Under the pieces are notes generated by a model. The model did not search any database and was not told where the DNA came from. It saw only the letters and a list, made by a program, of their open reading frames with translations. Positions 36,297 to 46,153 of a stretch of 64,000 nucleotides of DNA are shown here, one piece after another (position 1 is the stretch's first letter; the number at the start of each line of letters is the position of its first letter). The stretch covers positions 62,001 to 126,000 of the forward strand of contig NZ_JAFFZO010000012.1 of the NCBI RefSeq assembly GCF_016924145.1, given 5' to 3'. The position numbers and the translations under genes are program-made. This stretch comes from Amphritea pacifica (GTDB lineage Bacteria; Pseudomonadota; Gammaproteobacteria; Pseudomonadales; Balneatricaceae).

Positions 36297-38276
36297 ATGA
36301 GACTGAATATCACCCATAAAATGATTGTTGGCTTTGTCCTGATGGTCGTTTTTATCATGGTTGTGGGGGCTGGAGGGGTAGGCGCGATACAGCTGATCTC
36401 GCAGAAGTTTGAGAATGTTACCCAGAATGTAGTGCCCTCGCTGACCGATGGTTTACGACAATTGGTGCGGCTTGAGGAAGCGAACAATGAGCTGTTTGCG
36501 GCGCTGTCGGAAAAGCGTGTCAGAGAGCTTAATCTGCAACGTGAATCATTTAAACAGCAACTGGAACAGTTCAGGGTCGATCAGCAGGCATTAGCTGAAC
36601 GGGTGGCACAGGATGAGGTGCTGAGCGAGTCACTAAATCAGGTGGCTGCACGGGTTGATCAGTACTTCTCCCTGGCCGATACCGTGCTGCTTGAACAGAG
36701 GAATATTCTCGACAACGAGCGGCATATCATTGATGCGGATATAAAGCTGCGTAAGGCCGATAATGCGATTTCTACCTCATTGAGCAGGCTTCAGGTTGAT
36801 TATAGCGGAACGCCGATTGCCGCGGCGGGTAAGGAACTGGCCAAGACCATAGGCATTTTCCGTTCCCGTCTGATGAACTTCAGCCGTACCCAGGCGATGG
36901 GGCGGTTGGAAAAAGTACTGGCCACCAGAAAAGGGGATATTCGCAAGGATTATGAGAAAATTATCCGCTTAGGCGGGCCGTTCCGCTCAGCGCAGGATGA
37001 TATTAATGTCTTTGAGCAGCAGTTTTACGGAGAGGATGGGCTGATCGCTTATCTGCGCGTGATGAGTGCGGCGCAAAAGGCGCAGAGTGCCCGTCTGGAG
37101 CAGACTTATCAACTGATCGCTGAGACTCGCGCATCCGTTGAAGATTTTATAACGAAGAATAATCAGATTCTTAATGATGCCCAGGAACAGGCCAGTCAGG
37201 AAGTGTTTACCGGCCGGTTACTGATCATCGGCTTGTCGCTGGGCGCGGTGATATTTGCCCTGATCGTCGCGATTGTGCTGGTGCAGACTATCCGCCTGCC
37301 TCTGGCGCATATCCGCAAGACGCTGAGTGCTGTGCGCGAAGGTAATTTGAATGTCACCTTTGACGTGAGCCGTCAGGATGAGTTTGGTGATCTGAGCGGC
37401 TATCTCAATGAGGTGGTGTCGAGTCTGAAGTCGATATTACAACAGGTTGCAGATGGCGCTGAGCGGTTGTCTACGGTGGCCAATAAGAATGCCTCTATCA
37501 GCCAGCAGACAACGGAGTCTATGAACCTGCAGAGTATGCAACTGGAGCAGACCTCCTCGGCCGCTGTGGAGATGGAGCATAGTGTTTCTGAGGTGGCCGG
37601 GCACAGTAAGACGACATTGAATGCGGTCCATGAGTTTGAAAACCTCAGTCATGATGTCAGCCAGCAGATGCGTGACACTGTCGACAGTATTGAAAAGCAG
37701 GCCCGGGGAATCGATCAGGCGATGGGAGTCAGTCAGGAGATGGCTACATTTGGCAATCAGATCGTGATGATTTTGACAACCATTAAGGATATTGCGGAAA
37801 AAACTAATCTGCTGGCGCTCAATGCCGCGATTGAAGCGGCCCGGGCGGGAGAACAGGGCAGGGGTTTTGCGGTGGTTGCCGATGAGGTGAGGGGATTGGC
37901 CGGGCGTACCCGGGACTCGGTGCAGGATATTCAGGACATGGTGGGGAATATGCAGAGTGCTATTCTGCGGGTTACTGAAGTGATGGATCAGAGTTATCAG
38001 CAGACCCAGGCCTGTGTTGAGCATGCGGGGCGTTCTCAGGGGGTACTGCAGTCGATGAATGAAGCGGTGGCGCATATCCGTGAACTCAATGCCTTCATTG
38101 AAACCGCAGCCACTGAGCAGACGGATGCGGTGGCGGAGGTCAGCCAGACGCTGGTCTCGATCAGTAACGCTGCGGCAGAAACCACAAAAGGGGCGGAGAG
38201 TGCAGCTGAAAGTAGTCAGACTCTGCTTGATGTTGCCCGTCAGCAGCAATCGTTACTGGCACGTTTCTCTATATGA
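36297..38276 (+). CDS. Methyl-accepting chemotaxis protein (first of a tandem pair)
   Basis: This is a 659-residue chemoreceptor. TM1 spans about residues 8-33, followed by a large periplasmic helical sensor (about 34-305). TM2 is at about 306-330 ([20 protein letters not shown] region), HAMP about 330-385 ([20 protein letters not shown]), and the signalling hairpin tip contains [20 protein letters not shown] followed by [12 protein letters not shown]. The ligand is unknown; the size of the sensor suggests a helical bimodular or long four-helix type. The next gene is a paralogue with a nearly identical cytosolic half and a diverged sensor. No CheA-docking adaptor genes are near. Confidence 0.95.
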   Translation: MRLNITHKMIVGFVLMVVFIMVVGAGGVGAIQLISQKFENVTQNVVPSLTDGLRQLVRLEEANNELFAALSEKRVRELNLQRESFKQQLEQFRVDQQALAERVAQDEVLSESLNQVAARVDQYFSLADTVLLEQRNILDNERHIIDADIKLRKADNAISTSLSRLQVDYSGTPIAAAGKELAKTIGIFRSRLMNFSRTQAMGRLEKVLATRKGDIRKDYEKIIRLGGPFRSAQDDINVFEQQFYGEDGLIAYLRVMSAAQKAQSARLEQTYQLIAETRASVEDFITKNNQILNDAQEQASQEVFTGRLLIIGLSLGAVIFALIVAIVLVQTIRLPLAHIRKTLSAVREGNLNVTFDVSRQDEFGDLSGYLNEVVSSLKSILQQVADGAERLSTVANKNASISQQTTESMNLQSMQLEQTSSAAVEMEHSVSEVAGHSKTTLNAVHEFENLSHDVSQQMRDTVDSIEKQARGIDQAMGVSQEMATFGNQIVMILTTIKDIAEKTNLLALNAAIEAARAGEQGRGFAVVADEVRGLAGRTRDSVQDIQDMVGNMQSAILRVTEVMDQSYQQTQACVEHAGRSQGVLQSMNEAVAHIRELNAFIETAATEQTDAVAEVSQTLVSISNAAAETTKGAESAAESSQTLLDVARQQQSLLARFSI

Positions 38277-38464
38277 CACGATTCCTGTGACGCTATAACC
38301 GCCCGGACTTTTCCGGGCGGTTACCCATAGCTTTAACTACCCAACCTGAGGAGAGCGGCGATGACCTCTGATGCACAACCGGGTAAATTGCCACACTGAT
38401 TCGATACCTCACTATAACTATAATCATCACTGGCCTGCATAAAAGGCTGGATGCTGGAGCGTGC

Positions 38465-40447
38465 ATGAGACTGAATATTACCCACAAACTAACAGCCGGC
38501 TTCTCTTTAATGGTGCTGTTTATCATCGTAGTCGGAGCGGGTGGTTTGTTTGGCAGTAAAACTATTTCGAATCACTTCTTTAATGTTTCTGACAATGTGA
38601 TCCCTTCACTGTCCGGTAGCTTTCAGCAGCTGATCTATCTGGAAGAGGTTAACTCTGAACTGTTTGCGGCATTGTCACAGGACCGGATTAAGGAACTCAA
38701 CGAGAAAAAGAAGGCTGTCAAGGCGAGGATCGCTCAGTTTAATGATGCGCAGGTTGTTGTGGCTGAAAAAGCGGCTGGTGACCCAGAGTTGAAAGCCAGT
38801 ATCGATAAGGTTCAGACCGTCAGCAGAGAGTTTTTTGCCGTGACCGAGAAAGTGATGGCTGACCGGAAGCAGTCGCTCATTCTGGAGTTTCAGACCCGAC
38901 AGGCAGAGATTGATTTTCAGGGGCTGGGGAATACTCTCAACCTGTGGGTAAAATCCCTGTACGAGAATCAGGTGGATCAGAGAGTGCTGGACAAAGCGGA
39001 TGACCTGATGGTGGCGTTCAGTATGCACCGTTTTCATCTGGTGGATTTTCAGCGCACCAATGATATTACCAGGCTGGAGAAAGAGCTGAAAGACAATCAG
39101 GGAAAGCTGAAGCAGGCGCTGGCGGCGATCGGCTCTGACGTTCCCAATATCCATCTGTTAAAACGCACCATCAATTCAGTCAATAACCATCTTTATCAAG
39201 AGGGTGGGCTGGTTGACTATTACAAGCAGAGGGCTAAGGCTGAGGCTGAGCTTGCGCAAAGCCTGACAAAAACCGATAGCCTGATTTCGCAGGCGCGTGC
39301 TGCGGTCAGTGCGTTTATCACAGCCAATAATGAGCTGGCCGGGAATGCCCGGAACGAAGCACAGCAACTGGTTAATTTCAGTCAGGTGGGCATATTAGCG
39401 CTCTCTGTGGGGTCCGTCGTGTCTGGTCTGATCGTGGCGATCATACTGATGCAGACTATCCGGGTACCACTGGCGCATATTCATTCGGGGCTGAGTGCAT
39501 TCCGCAAGGGCGACCTGAGTGTTGTATTTGAGGTTAAGCGCGAAGATGAGTTTGGTGACCTGAGCCGTTACCTGAACTCTGTCGTTGAGGAGCTGAGGGA
39601 TATCTTGCAGAAAGTCGCTTCGGGGGCTGACCGTTTATCCAGTGTGGCTAACCGCAATGCCTCGATTAGCCAGCAAACGACTGATGCGATGAGCGCTCAG
39701 GGGATGAAGCTGGAGCAAACTTCTTCGGCTGCGGTAGAGATGGAGCACAGTGTTTCTGAAGTGGCCGGTCATAGTAAGACAACACTGCAGGCGGTGCATG
39801 AGTTCGAAGCTCTGAGTCAGGATGTCAGTCAGCAGATGCTGGATACCGTTGCCAGTATCGAAACACAGGCAAAGGGTATTGATCAGGCGATGGGGGTGAG
39901 TAATGAGATGGCAGCGTTTGGTAACCAGATCGTTATGATTCTGACCACGATTCAGGATATCGCTGAAAAAACAAATCTGCTGGCGTTGAATGCTGCTATT
40001 GAGGCAGCCCGTGCGGGGGAGCAGGGCAGAGGTTTTGCTGTGGTAGCGGATGAGGTGCGGGGCCTGGCCGGGCGTACCCGTGATTCGGTTCAGGATATTC
40101 AGGATATGGTCGGTAACATGCAGAATGCCATCACCCGGGTGTCCGAGGTGATGAACCAGAGCTTCGAGCAAACCCAGAATTGTGTTGAACAAGCGGGTCG
40201 GTCACAGCAGGTGTTGCAGGCGATGAATCAAGCAGTGTCCCATATCCGTGACCTCAACGCCTTCATTGAAACAGCGGCGACTGAGCAGGCGCAGGCGGTG
40301 GCTGAGGTGAGCCAGACACTGGTGTCGATCAATGCCACGGCAGCGGAGACATCGCAGGGGGCTGTAGTCGCCTCTGAAAGCAGTCAGGAGCTGTTGGATG
40401 TCGCCCGTCAGCAGCAGTCCTTGCTGGCACGCTTCGCGATCAGTTGA
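38465..40447 (+). CDS. Methyl-accepting chemotaxis protein (second of a tandem pair)
   Basis: This 660-residue receptor is paralogous to the one upstream, with the same start (MRLNITHK) and the same layout: TM1, about 270-residue periplasmic sensor, TM2 near 310-330, HAMP and MA domain ([20 protein letters not shown]). The cytosolic domain is almost the same as its neighbour's, while the sensor region is much less alike, pointing to duplication and then ligand divergence. The 188-base gap gives it its own promoter. A terminator follows. Confidence 0.95.
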   Translation: MRLNITHKLTAGFSLMVLFIIVVGAGGLFGSKTISNHFFNVSDNVIPSLSGSFQQLIYLEEVNSELFAALSQDRIKELNEKKKAVKARIAQFNDAQVVVAEKAAGDPELKASIDKVQTVSREFFAVTEKVMADRKQSLILEFQTRQAEIDFQGLGNTLNLWVKSLYENQVDQRVLDKADDLMVAFSMHRFHLVDFQRTNDITRLEKELKDNQGKLKQALAAIGSDVPNIHLLKRTINSVNNHLYQEGGLVDYYKQRAKAEAELAQSLTKTDSLISQARAAVSAFITANNELAGNARNEAQQLVNFSQVGILALSVGSVVSGLIVAIILMQTIRVPLAHIHSGLSAFRKGDLSVVFEVKREDEFGDLSRYLNSVVEELRDILQKVASGADRLSSVANRNASISQQTTDAMSAQGMKLEQTSSAAVEMEHSVSEVAGHSKTTLQAVHEFEALSQDVSQQMLDTVASIETQAKGIDQAMGVSNEMAAFGNQIVMILTTIQDIAEKTNLLALNAAIEAARAGEQGRGFAVVADEVRGLAGRTRDSVQDIQDMVGNMQNAITRVSEVMNQSFEQTQNCVEQAGRSQQVLQAMNQAVSHIRDLNAFIETAATEQAQAVAEVSQTLVSINATAAETSQGAVVASESSQELLDVARQQQSLLARFAIS

Positions 40448-40472
40448 TAAGCGGGCCAGTCTGAGCAACAAA

Positions 40473-40499
40473 AAAGCCCGTCAGATTCTGACGGGCTTT
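40473..40499. terminator. Bidirectional terminator between MCP and gcvR-like gene
   Basis: A long near-perfect inverted repeat (AAAGCCCGTCAGA/TCTGACGGGCTTT) with T tracts on both sides ends the chemoreceptor on plus and the ACT-domain gene on minus. Confidence 0.9.
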
Positions 40500-40521
40500 A
40501 TTTATGCAACCGCCACCGGCA

Positions 40522-41034
40522 TCAGTTCAGAGTGATATCCACCATCAGATCGTTGGCAATCGCTTCGAGTGACTGCTGTAGGTCGTCCAGATCGACTCCC
40601 GCAGGAACAGTCAGCTCGGCGTCTGCCTTGAACAGCAGCTCGGCTGACATTGAACCACTGACCAGCTCGGTGGATAACCGCTCAACATTGATGCTGTAAC
40701 GATTAAGTGCCTGCGAGATCTCCCGGACAATACCGGGCTTGTCGTGGCCGATCAGTTCCAGCGTGATGCTATTGCTCTCGCCGGGACTGTGTGCTTCAGT
40801 GCTGCGTTCTGCGACCACCTTCAGGCCTTGAGATTGCAACTGCTGCAGCGCCTCAATCAGCGAGTCTGCGTGGTTTTCCGGAACGGATACAATCAGTATG
40901 CCGGCAAATTTACCCGCCAGGCGGGACATGCTGCTTTCCAGCCAGTTACCTTCATTGCTGGCGATGGTCTGGGACAGCTGTTCTACTAGTCCGGGCTTGT
41001 CCGGGGCGATCACGGTCAGTACGAGGGATGTCAT
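40522..41034 (-). CDS. gcvR: GcvR-like double ACT-domain protein
   Basis: This is a 170-residue protein made of two ACT domains: residues 1-80 (LVLTVIAPDKPGLVEQLSQ) and 90-170 (ITLELIGHDKPGIVREISQAL). GcvR in E. coli binds glycine and restrains GcvA, the activator of the glycine cleavage genes. The start is the ATG at 41034 with AAAGGAG; a longer open frame upstream is unlikely. gcvT and gcvH lie 8 kb away in this window, but no gcvA is present. Regulatory role inferred from the family. Confidence 0.85.
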   Translation of the reverse strand: MTSLVLTVIAPDKPGLVEQLSQTIASNEGNWLESSMSRLAGKFAGILIVSVPENHADSLIEALQQLQSQGLKVVAERSTEAHSPGESNSITLELIGHDKPGIVREISQALNRYSINVERLSTELVSGSMSAELLFKADAELTVPAGVDLDDLQQSLEAIANDLMVDITLN

Positions 41035-41332
41035 TATAGTTACTCCTTTATTATACCAGGCCGGATCACTGTCCCCGTTGATATCGGCCGTCATGCCTGC
41101 CTGTGACGTACAGGCGTATCAAACTTTGCGAGTAGAGCGGATCGGGATACTACCGGATTTACACTCCTGATCTCTATTCAGAAGAATAGCTGCCGCGTGC
41201 AAAAAGTGCTGACAACCAGGGGGGATCATCCCATAATTCCACAGATTATTGATTACTTTCGTATTGGTCGCTCTTATTGCCTGCCATCTAACCGCAGCTG
41301 TAGGACAGGGATCTATTGGATTATATACACAG

Positions 41333-42253
41333 ATGAGCGGGATTCTCACGGCTTTATGGCCGGTTTTTGCATTGTTATGTATTGGACATATTATTCGCCG
41401 GACTGGTTTTCCCGGCGATGGTTTCTGGGAGCCTGCAGAAAAGCTGATCTATTTTCTGCTGTTTCCGACACTGCTGGTTTATAAACTGAGCCTGGCGGAT
41501 GTCGGAGCTGTTCCGGTTGCTGAGGTTGCCCTGGCGGTAATTCTGCTGCTATTCAGTGGCACGCTGATACTGCTCGGTATTCAGCGTTTCAGACCGCTGG
41601 CGAACAGCAGTTTTACCTCGGTTTATCAGGGGGGGATGCGTTTTAATACCTATGTGGGGCTGGCCTCGGGCGCCGCTCTGTTTGGGGATACCGGGGTGGC
41701 GGTTGCGGCGGTGATTATTGCGGTGATGGTGCCGCTGTTAAATCTGCTCTGTGTGTTGATTTTTAGTCTCTACACCCGAAAGGACGCCGGATATCTCAGT
41801 GCTTTGCTGGCGGTGGTGAAAAACCCGCTGATAGTTGCCTGCTTTGTCGGTATTTTTCTTAATCTGTCGGGTATTGGTCTGCCGTGGATGGTGGCTTCAG
41901 TAGCTGGCTTGCTGAGTGGTATCGCTTTACCTCTGGCGCTGTTGGCGGTCGGTGCCGGACTGAATCTTACTGCACTGCGCAAGGCGGGTGGCGCCGTTAT
42001 CTATAGCAGCATCATTAAACTGGTGCTGTTTCCCTGTCTGATGTTGCTGATCTGCCGGTTGTTTGTTGTTTCTCCCGAGGTCGCTCAGGTATTGATACTC
42101 TTTAGTGCGTTGCCAACAGCACCTTCTGCATATGTTCTGGCCCGGCAACTGGGGGGCGATGCCGTACTGATGTCTGCAATCATAACCGGGCAAACACTGC
42201 TCTCTATGCTGATAATGCCGGTGGTTTTGTCGATTTTCCCACTTTTTCTGTGA
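41333..42253 (+). CDS. AEC-family (auxin efflux carrier-type) permease
   Basis: This is a 306-residue inner-membrane protein with about ten hydrophobic helices and the family's GxP-like turns (RRTGFPGDGFWEPAEKLIYFLLFPTLL near the N-terminus in two parts; FSALPTAPSAYVLARQLGGDA near the C-terminus). AEC proteins move small organic anions; the substrate is unknown. The start is taken at the ATG at 41333 (SGILTALWPVF), since the frame further upstream overlaps a region without protein-like character. The ribosome site is weak. Confidence 0.88.
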   Translation: MSGILTALWPVFALLCIGHIIRRTGFPGDGFWEPAEKLIYFLLFPTLLVYKLSLADVGAVPVAEVALAVILLLFSGTLILLGIQRFRPLANSSFTSVYQGGMRFNTYVGLASGAALFGDTGVAVAAVIIAVMVPLLNLLCVLIFSLYTRKDAGYLSALLAVVKNPLIVACFVGIFLNLSGIGLPWMVASVAGLLSGIALPLALLAVGAGLNLTALRKAGGAVIYSSIIKLVLFPCLMLLICRLFVVSPEVAQVLILFSALPTAPSAYVLARQLGGDAVLMSAIITGQTLLSMLIMPVVLSIFPLFL

Positions 42254-42440
42254 ATTTCTGGAAAAAGATGGAACTTATGTCATGGAATTGCTGTCTTCTC
42301 TTAAGCTTTTAAAGCATTTGTCGATAAAGCGTATGTAACGTCTTAAAAATACATGGTAAAAATGCTTGTGTTTTTTAGTTTTTATGGAAGAATGTGCGCG
42401 CTTTTGACTTAGTGAAATAAACTTTCCGAGCAGTAAAAAA

Positions 42441-42566
42441 ATGAAAAAAGGCCCCGATCTGGTTGTCGTGTTAATCGCTGTGTTTGTACTGGGAACCGTT
42501 TTTACAGGTGTCAGTCATGCCGATATCGAGTTTGCCTCGATAGTCGGGCAGGTGTTTAATAACTAA
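42441..42566 (+). CDS. Small single-helix protein (41 residues)
   Basis: A short ORF lies in the 319-base gap between the AEC gene and ygfA. The ATG at 42441 follows an A-rich stretch without a strong Shine-Dalgarno and the TAA is at 42564. The peptide starts MKKGPDL, has one hydrophobic helix (VVVLIAVFVLGTVFTGV) and a short polar tail. It may be a signal peptide cut after SHA or a tiny membrane protein. The Lys-then-hydrophobic layout makes it likely to be real. No family recognised. Confidence 0.5.
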   Translation: MKKGPDLVVVLIAVFVLGTVFTGVSHADIEFASIVGQVFNN

Positions 42567-42572
42567 ATCCGG

Positions 42573-43178
42573 TTATTGGGCAGCGTTATAGAAGCGCTGT
42601 TCGGTGGCCACTCCTTCCAGTGGTATATCCCAGCTTTCGGTTGTCAGCTGGTCCACTTTCTGCAGGTCATGAGCCAGTCCGATCAGGCGGGTTCCCCTGT
42701 TTTTACGCCAGCTCTGTTTAAATGCAAAGGTACGGTCGTAGTAACCCCCTCCCATACCGAGCCGCCCCCCCTCATTATCAAATGCCACCAGCGGCAAAAG
42801 CACCAGGTCCAGTGCCCAGGCCGGGCGGCGTGGCGCCCGTATAATTGAAGGCTCTTTGATACCGTAGATGTTATCCGTTAAGAGCGTTTCTTTTTTATAT
42901 TCAATAAACCAGAGACGGTTATGACGAACCGGATGGAGCACGGGAAGGAAGCACTGTTTACCCTGTTTGCGACAGTAATCGATTACCTGTTCGGCACTGA
43001 TCTCACCATCGCTGGCAAGATAGAGCGCGATAGTGCGACTGCGGCGGAACTGAGTTAGCCGTCGTAAGGTTGCGAGTAATCCGTGCGCATGCTGACGTTG
43101 CTGAGCGGGAGTCAGGCTTCGCCGCGCTTGGCGCATCTGGCGACGCAGATTCTGTTTAAAATCTGTGGCTTTATTCAT
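42573..43178 (-). CDS. ygfA: 5-formyltetrahydrofolate cyclo-ligase
   Basis: This is a 201-residue enzyme that converts 5-formyl-THF to 5,10-methenyl-THF using ATP. The family motif GGRLGMGGGYYDRTFA is present, along with DLVLLPLVAFD and a basic N-terminus (RRQMRQARRSL). It lies directly downstream of 6S RNA on the same strand, the arrangement conserved from E. coli (ssrS-ygfA), so it is probably read from the 6S promoter. Confidence 0.95.
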   Translation of the reverse strand: MNKATDFKQNLRRQMRQARRSLTPAQQRQHAHGLLATLRRLTQFRRSRTIALYLASDGEISAEQVIDYCRKQGKQCFLPVLHPVRHNRLWFIEYKKETLLTDNIYGIKEPSIIRAPRRPAWALDLVLLPLVAFDNEGGRLGMGGGYYDRTFAFKQSWRKNRGTRLIGLAHDLQKVDQLTTESWDIPLEGVATEQRFYNAAQ

Positions 43179-43205
43179 AGGTTGGGTGCAGCAGAAAAAG
43201 AAAAG

Positions 43206-43384
43206 ACTCCCCAGGGTTGCGGCGCTGATATCGGCCCTGAACCCGAAGGTTCAAGGTGGCAGCCTCCGGAGAACATTAGGCTTTCCGTCTGGCGGACATG
43301 CACATCAGTTAACCAGGAAGCTTCCAAAAGTGTGATTATCGGCTCAAGGGACTAAATCAGACTACCAATAACCTCAGGGAGCTG
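43206..43384 (-). ncRNA. ssrS: 6S RNA (RNA polymerase-binding regulatory RNA)
   Basis: The minus strand reads AGTCCCTTGAGCCGATAATC near the 5' side and CACCTTGAACC...GGTTCAGGG then GCCGCAACCCTGGGGAGT at the 3' side. These correspond to conserved E. coli 6S RNA segments. The ends pair (CTCCCTGAGGTT with AACCCTGGGGAG), forming the closing stem of the long hairpin that mimics an open promoter. Position between zapA and ygfA is the conserved one. It sequesters sigma70 RNA polymerase in stationary phase. The ends are estimated to within a few bases. Confidence 0.93.
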
Positions 43385-43389
43385 GCTCC

Positions 43390-43417
43390 ATTATACCGCT
43401 CCGAAACGGAATGTCAG
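43390..43417 (-). promoter_or_regulatory. sigma70 promoter of ssrS-ygfA
   Basis: On the minus strand CTGACA (43417-43412) and TATAAT (43395-43390) are separated by 16 bases. This places the start at about 43384, the expected 5' end of the 6S RNA. Confidence 0.8.
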
Positions 43418-43519
43418 CCTTGAAATAAAACTTAACTGTGCTAACAGATAAATTGGCTGGCTAGTAACCTTATGAAAAGTAAGCTTATTAATTAAAGATG
43501 AAAAATATTCATGGCAGGA

Positions 43520-43813
43520 TCAGGGTGCATCCGGCAGTGTCTGCTCAATCAGATGGCTCAACTGATTGAGTCGGGAGTGGGTCTCGTTGCGTTCTGCCGC
43601 CTGGTTTGATTGCAGCTCATAGGTGATATTCAGTGCCGCCATCACAGCAACCTTTTCGGAGCCGATGATGCGTCCTCCGGCACGTATCTCCTGCATCTTT
43701 TTATCCAGATAGGAAGCTGCTTTAAGTAGCTCTTCTTCGGCTTCCGCCGGACAGGCGACCACATACTCTTTGCCCAGCAGCGTGACGGAGATATTTCGCG
43801 GGGAACTGCTCAT
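43520..43813 (-). CDS. zapA: Cell division protein ZapA
   Basis: This 97-residue protein stabilises FtsZ bundles at the division ring. The N-terminal beta-hairpin is ISVTLLGKEYVVACP, followed by KAASYLDKKMQEI and a C-terminal helix that dimerises (KVAVMAALNITYELQSNQ). Its ATG overlaps by four bases the stop of the small coiled-coil gene upstream. The conserved zapA-6S-ygfA order supports the call. Confidence 0.95.
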   Translation of the reverse strand: MSSSPRNISVTLLGKEYVVACPAEAEEELLKAASYLDKKMQEIRAGGRIIGSEKVAVMAALNITYELQSNQAAERNETHSRLNQLSHLIEQTLPDAP

Positions 43814-44019
43814 GCCTGCTGCTCCAGTGTTTTAAGGCGACTGATCATCGCTTCGATTTTCTGCTCTGTCTGCCCGGTGATCTGAAGGCGCTGGTTGCGC
43901 TCCTCTTTCAGTGCCGCGATTTGCAGGTGCAGATCCCGGTTTGACTGCTCAAGTTGCTGGCAGTGCCGGATCAGCTCATTGATCTGTTGTTCCAGTTTAT
44001 CGAACGCTTGCGCAGACAT
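43810..44019 (-). CDS. Small coiled-coil protein paired with ZapA (TIGR02449/ZapB-like)
   Basis: This is a 69-residue protein that is nearly all coiled coil (LEQQINELIRHCQQLEQSNR, then heptads through LKTLEQQ). Proteins of this type are encoded directly ahead of zapA in Pseudomonas and relatives and resemble ZapB in layout. The four-base overlap with zapA suggests translational coupling and a joint role at the septum, which is inference. Confidence 0.82.
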   Translation of the reverse strand: MSAQAFDKLEQQINELIRHCQQLEQSNRDLHLQIAALKEERNQRLQITGQTEQKIEAMISRLKTLEQQA

Positions 44020-44158
44020 AGGTATAAGACTCAGTTATCAGAGACAGTATGATAAGCGGAAAATGGTTGGTAATCGAGTGCTGTTTCGTGGTGCCACCGT
44101 AGTTGAAGTGCTAGGATATGAATCCAGAAAAGTTAAGTCGATACAGAGTAGCTCCGCC

Positions 44159-44755
44159 ATGCCCGAAACGCAGTCCCCCGAAGATTATCTCCCCGAATAT
44201 TATGAAATGTGCGATGTGCTGGTCGCCGAAGACAGTATGACCAGTAGTGCCGCTGAGTTGCACGGTTTGTTGTGCGGCTATCTGTCCGCTGGTGCCCGCT
44301 TCAGTCACGAAACCTGGCTGAAGCTGGCCGCTGAGCTGACTGATATTACAGAATTTCGCCATGAGTCCTCTAAGCTCGCATTTACCGACCTCTATGACGG
44401 CGTGGTGGCGCAGCTGGAGCAGGGCGATTTCGGCTTTCAGTTGTTGTTACCCGATGATGATCTGTCCATGGCCGAACGGGCCGAAGCGCTGGGATGCTGG
44501 TGTCAGGGGTATCTGACCGGTTTTGGTCTGCAGGGTGGACATACCAATGAATCGCTCTCGGATGAGCTGAAAGAAGCGCTTGCCGATATGGAACAGATCG
44601 CTCAGATTGAGCTGGAACCCGAAGCGGACGAAGAGAGTGAGGCGGATCTGATGGAGCTGCAGGAATATGTCCGTATCTCATCGATGATGATCTTTGGCGA
44701 GTTTAATGCTCCGCCGTCACCGGAGGAGGTTGCACCGGGTGCAACCCTTCACTAA
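44159..44755 (+). CDS. UPF0149/YecA-YgfB family protein
   Basis: This is a 198-residue acidic protein of the YgfB group. Characteristic parts are SAAELHGLLCGYLSAGA, LLPDDDLSMAERAEALGCWCQGYLTGFGL (split in the sequence) and an acidic C-terminus (LEPEADEESEADL, then FGEFN). The start is set at the ATG at 44159; the frame runs further upstream, but that part is a shadow of the coiled-coil gene. Function is not settled; YgfB-type proteins have been linked to regulation in Pseudomonas. It precedes pepP, ubiH and ubiI, as in that genus. Confidence 0.85.
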   Translation: MPETQSPEDYLPEYYEMCDVLVAEDSMTSSAAELHGLLCGYLSAGARFSHETWLKLAAELTDITEFRHESSKLAFTDLYDGVVAQLEQGDFGFQLLLPDDDLSMAERAEALGCWCQGYLTGFGLQGGHTNESLSDELKEALADMEQIAQIELEPEADEESEADLMELQEYVRISSMMIFGEFNAPPSPEEVAPGATLH

Positions 44756-44772
44756 CAGGAGTGACTACCGAG

Positions 44773-46086
44773 ATGCGAATCAGTCAGTCAGGTTTTGCCG
44801 CCCGTCGTCAGCAGTTGATGGATCAGATGGCACCGGGCAGTGTTGCGGTTATTCCGGCAGCGGCAGATGTGCCACGTAACCGGGACGTTGAGTATCCCTT
44901 CCGTCAGGATAGCGATTTTTATTATCTGACCGGTTTTAATGAGCCGGACGCTCTGTTGCTGCTGATACCGGGGCGGAGTGAGGGGCAGGTGGTGATCTTT
45001 TGTCGTGACCGGGACCCTGAGATGGAGATCTGGAACGGGTATCGCGCCGGACCTGAAGGGGTGTGCAAACAGTATGGTGCCGATCAGGCCTATCCGGTAG
45101 CCGAAATGGATGAGCGGATGGCTGAGTTGCTGGAGGGCAGGGCTCGGCTTTATTACTCTATGGGAAGCCGTGAAGTGCTTGATGGTCAGGTGCGTAACTG
45201 GCTTAACGATATCCGTAAGAAAGCCCGTCTGGGAGCGGTTGCTCCGTCTGAAATCGTTATGCTGGACCACCTTCTGCATGAGATGCGGTTGTTTAAATCA
45301 GCGGAAGAGGTCGAAGTGATGCGGGCTGCAGGACGGATTTCAGCTGAAGCCCATGTCCGGGCGATGAAGGCGTGTCAGCCGGGGTTGCTTGAGTATCAGC
45401 TGGAGGCGGAGATAACGCATCATTTTGCGATGAACGGCTGTCGCCTGCCTGCTTATTCCTCCATTGTGGGGGGCGGTGATAATGCCTGCGTGCTGCACTA
45501 TACCGAGAATCGGGATAAGCTGAAAAACGGTGATCTGGTGCTGATCGATGCGGGCTGTGAGCTGGACTACTATGCCGGTGATATTACCCGTACCTTTCCT
45601 GTTTCCGGGAAGTTCAGTCCGGAACAGCAAGCGGTCTACGAGCTGGTGCTGAAGTCTCAGTTGGCGTGTATCGAAGCGATTCACCCCGGGGTGCCCTGGA
45701 TCCGTATCCATGATCTGTCGGTTGAGATATTAACCCAGGGACTGATTGATCTTGGGCTGCTCAAAGGTGATCTGGAGGGTTTGATTGAAAGTGGCGCCTA
45801 TAAAACGTTTTATATGCACCGTATCGGCCACTGGCTGGGTATGGATGTGCATGATGTTGGTGATTACAAAGTGAATGGCGACTGGCGTCCACTGGAACCG
45901 GGTATGGTGATGACTGTGGAGCCAGGCATCTATATTTCTCCACAGAACGAACAGGTGGATAAGAAATGGCGTGGTATCGGTATCCGTATTGAGGATGATG
46001 TGCTGGTGACCGAAAATGGCTACGAGATTCTCAGTGCCGGTGTGCCAAAAAGTGTGGCTGAGATCGAGCAGTTAATGGCTCGTTAA
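44773..46086 (+). CDS. pepP: Xaa-Pro aminopeptidase PepP
   Basis: This is a manganese metallopeptidase of 437 residues that removes N-terminal residues before proline. It has an N-terminal creatinase-like domain (PRNRDVEYPFRQDSDFYYLTG) and a C-terminal pita-bread domain with metal ligands in LIDAGCELDYYAGDITRTFP, MHRIGHWLGMDVHD, VMTVEPGIY and GIRIEDDVLVT. The ATG at 44773 has AGGAG about 11 bases upstream; a GTG at 44761 is an alternative. It leads the pepP-ubiH-ubiI run. Confidence 0.96.
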   Translation: MRISQSGFAARRQQLMDQMAPGSVAVIPAAADVPRNRDVEYPFRQDSDFYYLTGFNEPDALLLLIPGRSEGQVVIFCRDRDPEMEIWNGYRAGPEGVCKQYGADQAYPVAEMDERMAELLEGRARLYYSMGSREVLDGQVRNWLNDIRKKARLGAVAPSEIVMLDHLLHEMRLFKSAEEVEVMRAAGRISAEAHVRAMKACQPGLLEYQLEAEITHHFAMNGCRLPAYSSIVGGGDNACVLHYTENRDKLKNGDLVLIDAGCELDYYAGDITRTFPVSGKFSPEQQAVYELVLKSQLACIEAIHPGVPWIRIHDLSVEILTQGLIDLGLLKGDLEGLIESGAYKTFYMHRIGHWLGMDVHDVGDYKVNGDWRPLEPGMVMTVEPGIYISPQNEQVDKKWRGIGIRIEDDVLVTENGYEILSAGVPKSVAEIEQLMAR

Positions 46087-46153
46087 GCCTTATGTACAAA
46101 CATCTTTTTACGCCCGTTGCTGGCGGCCTTACGTTTTAATAACCCGGACGACT

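Noticed and set aside
37437-38249. 270-codon minus-strand frame within the first chemoreceptor
   Set aside because: Repeated in the paralogous gene only because the coding strands are alike; no independent support.
43895-44158. 88-codon upstream extension of the UPF0149 gene
   Set aside because: It is antisense to the ZapA-partner gene and Cys/Ser/Arg-rich, so it is a shadow; the family starts near 44159.
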